64,000 nt of DNA, taken from positions 27,111-91,110 of the forward strand of contig CAJFVV010000024.1 of the NCBI GenBank assembly GCA_904420565.1. The letters are read 5' to 3'. Under the pieces are notes generated by a model. The model worked only from the letters and a program-made list of their open reading frames with translations, ran no database searches and was not told the origin of the DNA. The translations under genes were made by a program, and so were the position numbers. Shown here one piece after another: positions 17,051 through 25,704 of this stretch (positions within the stretch are counted from its first letter, which is position 1; the number at the start of each line of letters is the position of its first letter). The stretch comes from Candidatus Pseudoscillospira faecavium. Its GTDB lineage: Bacteria; Bacillota; Clostridia; Oscillospirales; Oscillospiraceae.

Positions 17051-17980
17051 ATGAAAGATTTTACAAAATCTAAATTCAGTTTTGTGAAAAAATTTAAGAT
17101 TTTCGGCGTTATTTCTCTGATTTTGGCAGGCATCGGTTTGGGTTGCTTTTTGGCTACAGTCTTTGGGGCAAGTCCTTTTAACTTTGATATCGAATTTGCA
17201 GGTGGCGTGAAATCCATCTATGCATTGGGCGTCGACGTTGACCGCACTGTAACGGAACAACTCGATACGATTGTTTATGATGTCACAGGTGCCCATGCCT
17301 CTTCGATTCAGGCAACTGGTACAGACGGACAAAGTGTTCAGATCAAAACCTTAGAGCTCGACAGTGAGACCCGCGATGCCTTGTTTACAGCCATTCAAGA
17401 GGCTTATCCTGGCACAGAAATGACAGATTCGGGTTATATATCTGCAACAGTGGGCGATGATTTGAAAGCTGCTGCGGTTAAAGCATCTCTTTTAGCCATA
17501 TTGCTGATTTTGGTTTATATTACCATTCGGTTTGAATTTCGCTCTGGCTTGGCAGCTGTGGTAACGTTATGCCATGATATCTGTGTCATGATGGCGTTCT
17601 TTGCGATTTTCCAGCTGCCGATTAATATGAATTTCATTGCAGCAGCATTGACCATCCTCGGTTATTCCATCAATGCCACTATTGTTATCTTTGACCGGAT
17701 TCGCGAAAATTCCAAGGGTATCGGAGATAACAAGATTTTTGCCGAGATTACGGATCGCAGTATTTTACAGACAATAGCAAGAAGTATCAATACATCGTTG
17801 ACGACATTAATTCCTATCGTGTTAATTTTAATTTTGGGTGTGCCATCGATTCAGAATTTTGCCATTGCGTTGATTGTCGGTATTGTCAGCGGAACATATT
17901 CTTCGGTATTTATTGCCGGACCGCTGTGGGTTACACTGAAAAAACTCGGTAAAAAGAATGCTGAGAAGGCAAAAGCATAA
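17051..17980 (+). CDS. secF: Protein translocase subunit SecF
   Basis: Partner of SecD in the SecDF(YajC) complex. The 309-residue protein has an N-terminal helix near residues 14-36, a periplasmic-side P1 domain with FNFDIEFAGGVKS, and five C-terminal helices. The conserved GYSINATIVIFDRIREN lies near residue 204. AAAGGAGGTGC lies inside the end of secD, so translation is coupled. A strong terminator follows. Confidence 0.95.
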   Translation: MKDFTKSKFSFVKKFKIFGVISLILAGIGLGCFLATVFGASPFNFDIEFAGGVKSIYALGVDVDRTVTEQLDTIVYDVTGAHASSIQATGTDGQSVQIKTLELDSETRDALFTAIQEAYPGTEMTDSGYISATVGDDLKAAAVKASLLAILLILVYITIRFEFRSGLAAVVTLCHDICVMMAFFAIFQLPINMNFIAAALTILGYSINATIVIFDRIRENSKGIGDNKIFAEITDRSILQTIARSINTSLTTLIPIVLILILGVPSIQNFAIALIVGIVSGTYSSVFIAGPLWVTLKKLGKKNAEKAKA

Positions 17981-17992
17981 ATGTTATTTTCA

Positions 17993-18034
17993 AAACAGAG
18001 CAGATGAAACAAATGTTTCGTCTGCTCTGTTTGC
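17993..18034 (+). terminator. Intrinsic terminator after secF
   Basis: An 18-bp stem with one G-T pair (AAACAGAGCAGATGAAAC with GTTTCGTCTGCTCTGTTT, loop AAAT) lies 12 bases after the secF stop. Confidence 0.9.
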
Positions 18035-18164
18035 AATCAAACGATCTGCGATATTTCTATTAATATCAATAAAATTTGACAATGTCAATGCACAGCTGAA
18101 TCAAAGAAGCAGCGATACGCCGATTTGGAATATCGCTGCTTATTTTTGTCTCTCAAAAAGTATG

Positions 18165-19403
18165 TTATTTTGCCAGAACCTTTTTCAGTTTTGCAAAACG
18201 GGGAAGGGAGTCTACCATCGGCCGGTCAGGTTCGCCTTGAATCAGGGGCAGCACATAATCAATATATTCCTGATTCATACCGTTGCCATCTGCATTGATC
18301 CAGGCAAGGGGCACTTTCTTTTCTGTGTTGGCAACATCCGTCAAATTCAAAAGCTTTGTTTTGCAGATATATTTGCCATCTTCGTAAATACGCTCGAATG
18401 CGATCATCTTATCTGTTACACCAGCTACAGCGTGCTCCACAGCGGCTTTTCCTGCCATATAGGATTCTTCGATATCAGTTTTAGACGCCAAATGTGCGGC
18501 ACAACGCTGCAGAAGGCTCAGTTCAATGCCGCGGACTTTGGCACCGGTGCGCGCTTTTGCCAGGTCTGCCAGCGTAGGTGCCAACCCGCCAAGCTGTGCA
18601 TGGCCAAAACCATCGGTGGCAGAAGTACTCGCTTCAGATACAAAACTCCCGTCTGGGTAATGGATCCCTTCCGAAACAGCTACCAGGCAATTTCCTTTTT
18701 CTTTATAAACGCGATCCACATCGCTCAGAAATTGATCCATGTCGAAATCTGTCTCGGGAAGATAAATCAAATCAGGACCACACCCATAATGAGAGGCCAA
18801 AGCTGCAGAAGCTGCCAGCCAACCGGCGTGTCTGCCCATAATTTCCACGATGACTACCATACCGGTATCATAGACGCGTGCATCATGGTAAACTTCCATG
18901 CAGGAGGTTGCGATATATTTGGCAGCGCTGCCATAGCCGGGGCAGTGATCTGTCCCAAACAGATCGTTGTCGATTGTTTTGGGTACCCCCATAACACGGC
19001 ATTCATAACCGACTTTCTGCATATACTTGCTGATTTTATTGCAGGTATCCATGGAGTCATTTCCGCCGTTATAGAAAAAATAACGGACATCGTATTTTTT
19101 GAAAATTTCCAAAATCCGTTTATAATCAGTATCGTCCACATCAGGGTCTTTCATTTTATAACGACAGGAGCCAAGCGCTGAAGATGGGGTATAACGCAAA
19201 AGCGCCAACTCTTCTGGATCTTCCTGGCTCATATCAAACAGCCGATCATTCAGCACACCGACAATTCCATGCTCAGCTCCCAGAACACGAGTGATGGAAT
19301 TTTCTTTTAATGCGGTTTCAATTACACCCAATGCGCTGGCATTGATCACAGAAGTGGGCCCTCCGGATTGTCCAATGATACATGCGCCTTTCAATTCGCT
19401 CAT
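18165..19403 (-). CDS. pfp: Pyrophosphate-type 6-phosphofructokinase
   Basis: Phosphorylates fructose-6-phosphate, probably with pyrophosphate. GQSGGPTSVINAS near residue 12 is the phosphate-donor loop. The donor-determining segment reads GGNDSMDT, with Asp where ATP enzymes have Gly (GGDGS). PKTIDNDL holds the catalytic aspartate and lysine. MGRHAGWLAA binds the sugar phosphate. An upstream TTG at 19421 lies too close to the GGGAGG that serves the ATG at 19403. The gene is divergent from fba, so two consecutive glycolytic steps face each other across 180 bases. Confidence 0.9.
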   Translation of the reverse strand: MSELKGACIIGQSGGPTSVINASALGVIETALKENSITRVLGAEHGIVGVLNDRLFDMSQEDPEELALLRYTPSSALGSCRYKMKDPDVDDTDYKRILEIFKKYDVRYFFYNGGNDSMDTCNKISKYMQKVGYECRVMGVPKTIDNDLFGTDHCPGYGSAAKYIATSCMEVYHDARVYDTGMVVIVEIMGRHAGWLAASAALASHYGCGPDLIYLPETDFDMDQFLSDVDRVYKEKGNCLVAVSEGIHYPDGSFVSEASTSATDGFGHAQLGGLAPTLADLAKARTGAKVRGIELSLLQRCAAHLASKTDIEESYMAGKAAVEHAVAGVTDKMIAFERIYEDGKYICKTKLLNLTDVANTEKKVPLAWINADGNGMNQEYIDYVLPLIQGEPDRPMVDSLPRFAKLKKVLAK

Positions 19404-19522
19404 TTTCTGATTACCTCCCAAAATTCATGTCTCTCACAAGAAAAACACAATAGAGTAATTTTATTTTACCATGTTTTTTCAAAAAAGTATAGATCGATTG
19501 ACCAAAAAACAGGGAATTAGAC

Positions 19523-19550
19523 TTGCAATTCTTTGTCGATATGATAAAAT
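19523..19550 (+). promoter_or_regulatory. Sigma-A promoter of fba
   Basis: TTGCAA (19523-19528), a 16-base spacer and TAAAAT (19545-19550) lie 32 bases before the fba ATG. Confidence 0.65.
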
Positions 19551-19582
19551 TTAAATACAAATTGTTGAGGAGATGAAATTTC

Positions 19583-20536
19583 ATGGCACTTGTTTCATCC
19601 AGAGAAATGTTCGAAAAAGCATATCAGGGCGGATATGCCATCGGCGCTTTTAATGTGAACAATATGGAAATTGTCCAAGGTATTACAGAGGCGGCACAGG
19701 AAGTAGATGCTCCGCTGATTCTTCAGGTTTCAAAAGGAGCCCGTGCCTATGCCAATCACACATATCTGATGAAGCTGGTAGAAGCTGCCATCATCGAAAC
19801 TGGCTTGCCGATATGTCTGCATCTTGATCATGGTGATACATTTGAACTTTGTAAGAGCTGCATTGACGGTGGTTTTACGTCGGTTATGATTGATGCTTCA
19901 TCCAAGCCTTTTGAAGAGAATATTGCATTGACGAAAAAAGTGGTAGAATATGCGCACGATCACGATGTGGTGGTAGAAGCAGAATTGGGTGCATTGGCCG
20001 GTATTGAAGATGATGTCAATGTTTCTGCAGAGAATTCCCACTATACACGCCCTGAGGAAGTAGAGGAATTTGTCTCCAGAACAGGCTGCGATTCGCTGGC
20101 GATTGCTATCGGAACTTCCCACGGCGCTTATAAATTCAAACCCGGGACAAAGCCGCAGCTTCGTTTTGATATTCTGCACGAAGTTGAAAAGAATCTTCCG
20201 AATTTCCCGATTGTGCTCCACGGTTCATCCTCAGTCCCCCAGGAATATGTCAAGATGATCAATGAAAACGGCGGCGCAATGCCCGGAGCCATCGGGGTGC
20301 CGGAGGATCAGCTCAGAGAAGCGGCCCGCAGTGCTGTCTGTAAAATCAATATTGATTCTGACCTGCGCTTGGCCATGACGGGAACCATCCGTAAATTCTT
20401 TACGGAGCATCCTGACAAATTTGATCCGCGTGAGTATTTGAAGCCGGCACGTGCCAATATTCATGAGTTGGTTAAACATAAACTGGTGGATGTACTGGGC
20501 TGCGCTGGTCACGCTCATGAGCTGTCCAACAAATAA
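19583..20536 (+). CDS. fba: Class II fructose-bisphosphate aldolase
   Basis: Zinc-dependent aldolase that splits fructose-1,6-bisphosphate. The 317-residue protein carries AIGAFNVNNMEI at the N-terminus. CLHLDHGDTFELCKSCI near residue 78 contains the catalytic aspartate and a zinc histidine. VVEAELGALAGIEDD near residue 132, GTSHGAYKF near 177 with a metal histidine, and LHGSSSVP near 211 are further signatures. GAGGAG precedes the ATG. It is a single-gene unit with a strong terminator. Tagatose-bisphosphate activity is possible in this family but less likely beside the phosphofructokinase. Confidence 0.93.
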   Translation: MALVSSREMFEKAYQGGYAIGAFNVNNMEIVQGITEAAQEVDAPLILQVSKGARAYANHTYLMKLVEAAIIETGLPICLHLDHGDTFELCKSCIDGGFTSVMIDASSKPFEENIALTKKVVEYAHDHDVVVEAELGALAGIEDDVNVSAENSHYTRPEEVEEFVSRTGCDSLAIAIGTSHGAYKFKPGTKPQLRFDILHEVEKNLPNFPIVLHGSSSVPQEYVKMINENGGAMPGAIGVPEDQLREAARSAVCKINIDSDLRLAMTGTIRKFFTEHPDKFDPREYLKPARANIHELVKHKLVDVLGCAGHAHELSNK

Positions 20537-20558
20537 TTTGCATAATAAAAGCATGGCA

Positions 20559-20594
20559 AACTGGCTCTGAATTTTCATTCAGAGCCAGTTTTAT
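20559..20594 (+). terminator. Intrinsic terminator after fba
   Basis: A perfect 13-bp stem (AACTGGCTCTGAA with TTCAGAGCCAGTT, six-base loop) is followed by T residues. Confidence 0.9.
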
Positions 20595-20675
20595 GCATAT
20601 GGATATACTATTCGACGCAATTCACCCTTTTTGTTATATGGGCATAGGATAGAGAACAGGGAAGGAGGAATGCGT

Positions 20676-21176
20676 TTGACATTTTATCCATATGATCGGG
20701 AGGCAGCTGTAGCCTATGCACACCGCTGGGCTTTTGCACGCAACCCACGTTTTTATGATTATGAACTTCTTGGCGGTGATTGCACAAACTTTGCATCACA
20801 ATGCATTTATGCCGGAACAGGTATCATGAATTTTTTACCGATATTTGGCTGGTATTATATCGACGCAAATGAGAAATCCCCATCTTGGACGGGCGTTCCA
20901 TATTTGTTCGATTTTTTAACAAGAAGCGAAAAGTCCGTTGGACCGGTGGGCGAAGATGTGCAGATCACGCAACTCGAACCAGGTGATATCTTGCAGCTAT
21001 CGTTTGACGGCATTCAATATAAACATACACCCGTTGTGGTTGCTGTGCGTGCACCGATTACACCGGCAACTGTTTGGGTTGCAGCGCATAGTGACGATGC
21101 AGATTATCGACCATTGAACACCTATCAATATCGTTCTATCCGATATATTCATATTCCTGGGTTCTACAACACATAA
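20676..21176 (+). CDS. Putative amidase-domain (Amidase_6-like) protein
   Basis: About 166 residues that read as one papain-like amidase_6 domain. The core GGDCTNFASQCIYAGTG holds the presumed catalytic cysteine, and a histidine lies in KHTPVVVAV. The N-terminal YDREAAVAYAHRWA is typical of the family. No signal peptide is visible, although related proteins are often linked to cell-wall or spore processes in Clostridia. The ATG at 20670 lies only one base after AAGGAGG. A TTG at 20676 has ideal seven-base spacing, so I start there. The natural substrate is unknown. Confidence 0.8.
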   Translation: MTFYPYDREAAVAYAHRWAFARNPRFYDYELLGGDCTNFASQCIYAGTGIMNFLPIFGWYYIDANEKSPSWTGVPYLFDFLTRSEKSVGPVGEDVQITQLEPGDILQLSFDGIQYKHTPVVVAVRAPITPATVWVAAHSDDADYRPLNTYQYRSIRYIHIPGFYNT

Positions 21177-21186
21177 TGAGTAATTC

Positions 21187-21226
21187 AAAAAACGCGGTTG
21201 GATGAAAAGTCTTTCCGCGTTTTTTC
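21187..21226 (+). terminator. Intrinsic terminator after the amidase gene
   Basis: An 11-bp stem (AAAAAACGCGG with CCGCGTTTTTT, 17-base loop) ends in a T run. Confidence 0.88.
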
Positions 21227-21302
21227 AATCTTTTTTTCTAATATAGCAGGAACGCTGCATATGGGAGTAGGGTTCATATCCCTGAATTCAGATGCGGACG
21301 GC

Positions 21303-21331
21303 TTGACAATGCTTTATATTTATGATATCTT
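21303..21331 (+). promoter_or_regulatory. Sigma-A promoter of the tyrosine recombinase gene
   Basis: A perfect TTGACA (21303-21308), a 17-base spacer and TATCTT (21326-21331). The -10 box touches the tandem palindrome that follows. Confidence 0.75.
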
Positions 21332-21365
21332 TAACTCGGTTAAATTAATATTTAACCGAGTTAAA
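21330..21365 (+). promoter_or_regulatory. Tandem palindromic operator at the recombinase transcription start
   Basis: Two 15-bp dyads, TTTAAC-TCG-GTTAAA (21330-21344) and TTTAAC-CGA-GTTAAA (21351-21365), have centres 21 bp apart. Together they also form a perfect 16-bp inverted repeat around TAAT. They cover the predicted transcription start, the usual place for a repressor bound as two dimers on one face of the helix. The 5' mRNA could also fold as a hairpin, but it has no T run. Confidence 0.7.
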
Positions 21366-21401
21366 TGCGGAATTTTTTGCTTAAAAGGGGTTGAATATAC
21401 T

Positions 21402-22403
21402 ATGACCACCGATTACCGCTTAGAAGCGCCCGAACTTGTGCGTGACTTTTTGCAATACCATGAAACGATTCTCAACCATTCTGTGCGCACTGTGGATAGT
21501 TACTATATTGATTTGCGTCTGTTTTTGCGTTATATCAAATGGAATCACGAATTGGTTCCTGCGGATACTCCATTTGAAGAGATTTCCATTCGAGATGTGG
21601 ACCGCGCTTTTTTAAGTGCCATTAAAAAAGCAGATATCTATAATTTTTTGTCCTGGCTCGCCAGAGACCGGAAAGGAAAAAAACAGATGGGTATTGTCGT
21701 ATCTGCCCGGGCGCGCAAGCTTGTTGCAATTCGATCTTTTTTCAATTATTTAGTATTGAAGCGCAATCTTCTTGAGCAGAATCCAGCCGCAGATATCGAT
21801 GCTCCGCGCATGCGAAAATCATTGCCCATTTATTTGACAGAAAGCAATGCGGTAAAACTTTTGGATGCTGTGCAGGGACCCTATGCAGAACGGGATTTTT
21901 GCATGCTCCTTCTGCTGCTCAGCTGCGGCATGCGTGTTTCTGAACTGGCAGGTTTAAATTTGAAGGATATTACCAGCGATACTGTCCGGGTACTCGGCAA
22001 AGGCAATAAGGAACGTATTTTATACTTGAATCCTGCCTGTCAGGCGGCACTGCGCGATTATTTGGCCGTTCGGGATGGTGCCCATGTCCATCCGAAAGAT
22101 AAAGATGCACTGTTTTTATCACGGAATCATCGCCGCATCAGCGTAGACAGTATTCAAAATCTGGTCAAGAAAACGGCAGCAGCGGCTGGACTGGATGCAG
22201 AACGATATTCTCCTCATAAATTGCGCCACACGGCGGCAACGCTGATGCTGCAAAATGGTGTGGATGTACGCACATTACAGGAAGTCCTTGGACATGAAAG
22301 CTTAAATACAACACAGATTTATACTCATATTGACAACGAAGGGCTCCGTACAGCCGCACGGGCCAATCCTATTGGACACTATAAGAAAAAGACGGAAGCC
22401 TAA
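21402..22403 (+). CDS. Tyrosine recombinase, XerC-like
   Basis: Site-specific recombinase of 333 residues. An N-terminal SAM-like core-binding domain (about 8-125) precedes the catalytic domain. Catalytic residues are visible: Arg in CGMRVSELAGL, Lys in GKGNKERI, His-x-x-Arg in HKLRHTAATLM, His in LGHESLNTTQIYTH, and the tyrosine in that same segment. The length and solitary position fit a housekeeping Xer-type enzyme rather than an integrase, but the operator-controlled promoter is unusual for one. AAAAGGGG lies upstream of the ATG. An upstream frame extension to 21198 runs through the promoter and is rejected. A second Xer gene lies at 45069-45953. Confidence 0.88.
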   Translation: MTTDYRLEAPELVRDFLQYHETILNHSVRTVDSYYIDLRLFLRYIKWNHELVPADTPFEEISIRDVDRAFLSAIKKADIYNFLSWLARDRKGKKQMGIVVSARARKLVAIRSFFNYLVLKRNLLEQNPAADIDAPRMRKSLPIYLTESNAVKLLDAVQGPYAERDFCMLLLLLSCGMRVSELAGLNLKDITSDTVRVLGKGNKERILYLNPACQAALRDYLAVRDGAHVHPKDKDALFLSRNHRRISVDSIQNLVKKTAAAAGLDAERYSPHKLRHTAATLMLQNGVDVRTLQEVLGHESLNTTQIYTHIDNEGLRTAARANPIGHYKKKTEA

Positions 22404-22441
22404 TCAAACGCGCAGCCAATGGCTGCGCGTTTGATTATTTT
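22404..22441. terminator. Bidirectional terminator between the recombinase gene and radA
   Basis: A perfect 14-bp stem (TCAAACGCGCAGCC with GGCTGCGCGTTTGA, three-base loop) starts at the recombinase stop codon and ends next to the radA stop. Confidence 0.88.
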
Positions 22442-23814
22442 CCGAGCACTGTTTGCAGGGCTTGGCCAACATTTTTTACACGAATCAGCTGCATTTCCTG
22501 CATACCAACCAATTTGTCTGTTTTTTGATATGGAACCACACATTGATGAAAGCCCAAACGCTGTACTTCCGATAAACGCTGCCCGATATTCTGCACGCTG
22601 CGCAGTTCCCCGGTCAATCCGACCTCACCAATGGCGGCCAGGTTGCTGCGGACTGGAACATCCAAATAGCTGGATGCCAGCGCGATGAGAATGGCAAGAT
22701 CAGCCGAGGGCTCGTCCAAAGTTAAACCACCAATAACATTCAAATAAACATCACAGTTGGAAATTTTCAATCCTCCGCGTTTTTCGAGAACCGCCATCAG
22801 CATGGCACTGCGATTATAATCCAAGCCGTTGCTCGTGCGGCGCGGGTTGGCATACACCGTCGGGGCAATCAACGCCTGAATTTCGGCCAAAATCGGTCGC
22901 GCGCCCTCCATAGCGCAAGTCACGCAAGTTCCAGGCGCGTCATCCGGCCGCCCGGAAAGCAATGTTTCGGATGGATTCGGCACTTCAGCCAGCCCTTGCT
23001 CCGCCATTTCAAAAACACCGATTTCATTGGTTGCGCCAAACCGGTTTTTTGCTGCCCGCAAAATACGGTAACTCATATGCTGGTCCCCTTCAAAATACAG
23101 CACACAGTCTACCATATGCTCCAAAACCTTTGGGCCGGCAATGGATCCCTCTTTATTGACGTGTCCGATGACAAAAACAGTGATCCCCTCCCCTTTTGCC
23201 AGCTGCATCAGCGCCATAGTGCATTCTTTCACTTGACCAATACTGCCTGGCGGGGTATCCAGCGCATCGCTGAACATGGTTTGGATCGAATCAATAATCA
23301 GAATATTCGGTTTAAGTGTATGAACCGCTTCTATGATATCAGATAAGTTGGTTTCTGAAAGTACATATAAGTTCGGAGTGCACACATTGAGTCGCTCTGC
23401 CCGCATTTTTAATTGATGTTCTGATTCTTCACCGGAAACATACAAAACATCACCTGTATGACATAATTGGGCGCAGATTTGCAGCATCAGTGTAGATTTT
23501 CCAATTCCAGGCGCACCGCCGACCAATACCAGAGAACCTTTAACCGCACCGCCCCCCAGCACACGGTCCAGTTCTCCCATGCCGGTAGCAAAACGCAACT
23601 CCTCTGTACTGGTCAGTTCTGTAATAGGTCTCGCTCTATGGCCAAGTCCGGAGGCAGGCATTTCTCTTCCGCGCCGCCCGGATACAGGACGGCGTTTTTC
23701 TTCTGCAGGACGTTCCACAATGGTATTCCATGCGCCGCAGGCTGTGCATTTGCCGGACCATTTCGGAAACTCATTTCCGCACTCTGTACAAAAAAATACT
23801 GTTTTGGATTTCAT
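22435..23814 (-). CDS. radA: DNA repair protein RadA
   Basis: RecA-like helicase that helps branch migration during recombinational repair. The N-terminal zinc finger CTECGNEFPKWSGKCTACG is complete. Walker A is GAPGIGKST near residue 101. The family-specific KNRFGATNEIG lies near residue 256. A Lon-protease-like C-terminal domain without protease residues follows. It is 459 residues, a normal length. The ATG overlaps the cwlD stop codon by four bases, so the two genes are co-transcribed. Confidence 0.96.
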   Translation of the reverse strand: MKSKTVFFCTECGNEFPKWSGKCTACGAWNTIVERPAEEKRRPVSGRRGREMPASGLGHRARPITELTSTEELRFATGMGELDRVLGGGAVKGSLVLVGGAPGIGKSTLMLQICAQLCHTGDVLYVSGEESEHQLKMRAERLNVCTPNLYVLSETNLSDIIEAVHTLKPNILIIDSIQTMFSDALDTPPGSIGQVKECTMALMQLAKGEGITVFVIGHVNKEGSIAGPKVLEHMVDCVLYFEGDQHMSYRILRAAKNRFGATNEIGVFEMAEQGLAEVPNPSETLLSGRPDDAPGTCVTCAMEGARPILAEIQALIAPTVYANPRRTSNGLDYNRSAMLMAVLEKRGGLKISNCDVYLNVIGGLTLDEPSADLAILIALASSYLDVPVRSNLAAIGEVGLTGELRSVQNIGQRLSEVQRLGFHQCVVPYQKTDKLVGMQEMQLIRVKNVGQALQTVLGK

Positions 23815-24542
23815 GATGATGCTCCATTCGTGGTTTGTAAAATTCCAGAAACAATAACGGCAGCCAACTTTGTCTGATAGTGTACATCCTGCAATAGTTG
23901 TGTTTCAGCGGCGTTGGAAAGGAAACCGCATTCAATTAAAATTGCAGGGCAATTGACATGCTGCATTAAATAAATCGAAGAATCAATTTCCTTGGCCGCT
24001 TTTTCGTTCTCAAGATTGATACTTTGGTTCAGTTGCTGCTGCGTTTGTTCTGCCAAAACTTGTGCTCCTTCGACAGCATTATAAAACACTTGTGCGCCAT
24101 GCACTGCGGGCACAGACGGCAGGAGGCTATTCTGATGAATGCTAATCAATGTGGCATGTGTGTATTCATTGACCATAGAGACCCGATTTTCCAAATCTGA
24201 GCGTTTCTTCTCACGCAGTGTTGCAGCACCATCTGTATAAACTGCATTGCCGTCACTGCGTGTCATGGCCGTATTTTTCCCTAAAAAGGAAAGCAGTTTT
24301 TCGGTTTTGACAGCGATCGACAGATTCAGGTCGCTCTCTGCAATGCCATCGCCTGATACGGCCCCACCATCTTCGCCGCCGTGTCCGGCGTCGATGATAT
24401 AATAATGCGCTTGACCTGTGGCATCTGGCGCAAAAACAGGAACTAAAGTTCGATTACATGTTATGATAATACCGCCAATGGTTAAAATAGTCAAGCATAG
24501 AACCATAAAAATGCGCTTTGCCCGCAGCACTAAAAACATCAA
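23811..24542 (-). CDS. cwlD: N-acetylmuramoyl-L-alanine amidase, CwlD-like
   Basis: Zinc amidase of the Amidase_3 family. CwlD removes stem peptides from muramic acid during spore cortex synthesis, leading to muramic-delta-lactam. The N-terminal membrane anchor (about residues 9-32) is followed by the zinc-binding IIDAGHGGEDGGA near residue 48. Further signatures are ESDLNL, SIHQNS near residue 135, and the catalytic glutamate in AILIECGFLSN near 202. It is 243 residues, the usual CwlD length. GGGGGGGG precedes the two adjacent ATG codons. The identification as CwlD rather than another amidase rests on length and anchor. Confidence 0.85.
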   Translation of the reverse strand: MMFLVLRAKRIFMVLCLTILTIGGIIITCNRTLVPVFAPDATGQAHYYIIDAGHGGEDGGAVSGDGIAESDLNLSIAVKTEKLLSFLGKNTAMTRSDGNAVYTDGAATLREKKRSDLENRVSMVNEYTHATLISIHQNSLLPSVPAVHGAQVFYNAVEGAQVLAEQTQQQLNQSINLENEKAAKEIDSSIYLMQHVNCPAILIECGFLSNAAETQLLQDVHYQTKLAAVIVSGILQTTNGASS

Positions 24543-24600
24543 ATCCCCCCCCTATTTATCCTTATGCAGAAATGGAAAAAATATGTTTTAGCAGCACAAA

Positions 24601-24631
24601 ACCCGCGCTGTCAAAGCAAGGCAGCACGGGT
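24601..24631 (-). terminator. Intrinsic terminator after cotJC
   Basis: ACCCG and GCTG pair with CAGC and CGGGT around an 11-base loop, with one internal mismatch. On the minus strand a TTTT tract follows, so it ends the cotJ transcript before cwlD. Confidence 0.75.
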
Positions 24632-24655
24632 CCTGTATTATGATTGACAAAAACT

Positions 24656-25252
24656 TTAATGATCGAAAGAGGGATTTACAAAATACAGGTTTTTTTGATC
24701 CATTTTCTCTTTGGCCACACGCAGTCCTTCTCCAAAGCGTTGGAAATGGACAATTTCGCGCTCACGCAGAAAACGGATTACATCGTTGACGTCTGGGTCA
24801 TCGCTTAGCCGAAGAATATTGTCATAAGTGACCCGTGCTTTCTGTTCAGCCGCCAAATCTTCCGTCAAGTCGGCAATCAAGTCCCCTTTGCATGCCATGC
24901 TGGCAGCGCTGTATGGAAATCCGGAAGCAGCCGTGGGATAAACACCGGTTGTACGGTCGACAAAATAGGTGTCAAATCCAGCGGTTTTAATTTGTTCATC
25001 GGTCAAATTTCGCGTAAGCTGATGCACAATGGTACCAATCATCTCCAGATGCCCCAGCTCTTCTGTACCAATATCGGTCAGCAGCCCCTTCAATTCAGGA
25101 TAGGGCATAGAAAAACGCTGGCTCAAATACCGAAGAGATGCACCAAGTTCACCATCCGGCCCGCCATACTGGGAAATAATCAAAGATGCCAGCCTTGGAT
25201 TGGTGTTTTTGATTTTGACCGGATATTGCAGCTTCTTTTCATACACAAACAT
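24656..25252 (-). CDS. cotJC: Spore coat protein CotJC (manganese-catalase family)
   Basis: Ferritin-like four-helix protein of the manganese catalase family found in the spore coat. The N-terminus MFVYEKKLQYPVKIK is conserved. Metal-binding pairs are visible as GTEELGHLEM near residue 60, AEQKAR near 142 and EREIVHFQRFGE near 170. It has 198 residues. The longer frame from 25285 overlaps the upstream gene. The ATG at 25252 overlaps the upstream TAA as TAATG, a sign of translational coupling. Confidence 0.92.
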   Translation of the reverse strand: MFVYEKKLQYPVKIKNTNPRLASLIISQYGGPDGELGASLRYLSQRFSMPYPELKGLLTDIGTEELGHLEMIGTIVHQLTRNLTDEQIKTAGFDTYFVDRTTGVYPTAASGFPYSAASMACKGDLIADLTEDLAAEQKARVTYDNILRLSDDPDVNDVIRFLREREIVHFQRFGEGLRVAKEKMDQKNLYFVNPSFDH

Positions 25253-25704
25253 TATGCATTGCCCCCTTCCAGATCCCAGGGCCACGGATCGTTGATCCAG
25301 GTATATTTGCCGTCTTCAGAAACATATCGTTTCGCCAATGATCCATACATTGACTCATATTTTTTTCTTCCCTCTTGGGCCAATTTGATGTAGGAGTTAA
25401 AAAGCTCCAATGCTTCACCGTCGTTGGGATGGGTATCCAAATATAAGCCCATCTCATCAATAGCGAAATCCAAGGCCATCAATTCTGCCAAAGCTGCCGG
25501 AACCGTAGGAAACCGGGACTGCATTTCTGCATGAAAAGGCAAGTGAAGCCCTGGGAACAAAGTGCCGTTTTTCAACGCTTCATTGCTGTCATAGCGCTCC
25601 GCATGCTCGCTTTGCATCGCAATAAAAGGAAATGCCATTGCTGCGCATTTGCCAGGGAGCATTCCTTCTGTTACCTGACAAGTGCCTTCAGGTTTTACAT
25701 TCAA
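25252..25704 (-). CDS. cotJAB: Fused spore coat proteins CotJA-CotJB
   Basis: One 150-residue frame contains what other spore formers encode as two genes. Residues about 24-62 match CotJA, with SNEALKNGTLFPGLHLPF. Residues about 65-150 match CotJB, with ALDFAIDEMGLYLDTHPND and the C-terminal WINDPWPWDLEGG. No stop or frameshift lies between the halves. AGGAGG precedes the ATG. Gene order JA-JB-JC is otherwise conserved and coupled. The products are assumed to assemble in the inner coat, based on B. subtilis. Confidence 0.88.
   Translation of the reverse strand: MNVKPEGTCQVTEGMLPGKCAAMAFPFIAMQSEHAERYDSNEALKNGTLFPGLHLPFHAEMQSRFPTVPAALAELMALDFAIDEMGLYLDTHPNDGEALELFNSYIKLAQEGRKKYESMYGSLAKRYVSEDGKYTWINDPWPWDLEGGNA

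Noticed and set aside
21198-21401. Upstream extension of the recombinase frame
   Set aside because: It covers the promoter and the operator, and homologous sequence starts only at 21402.
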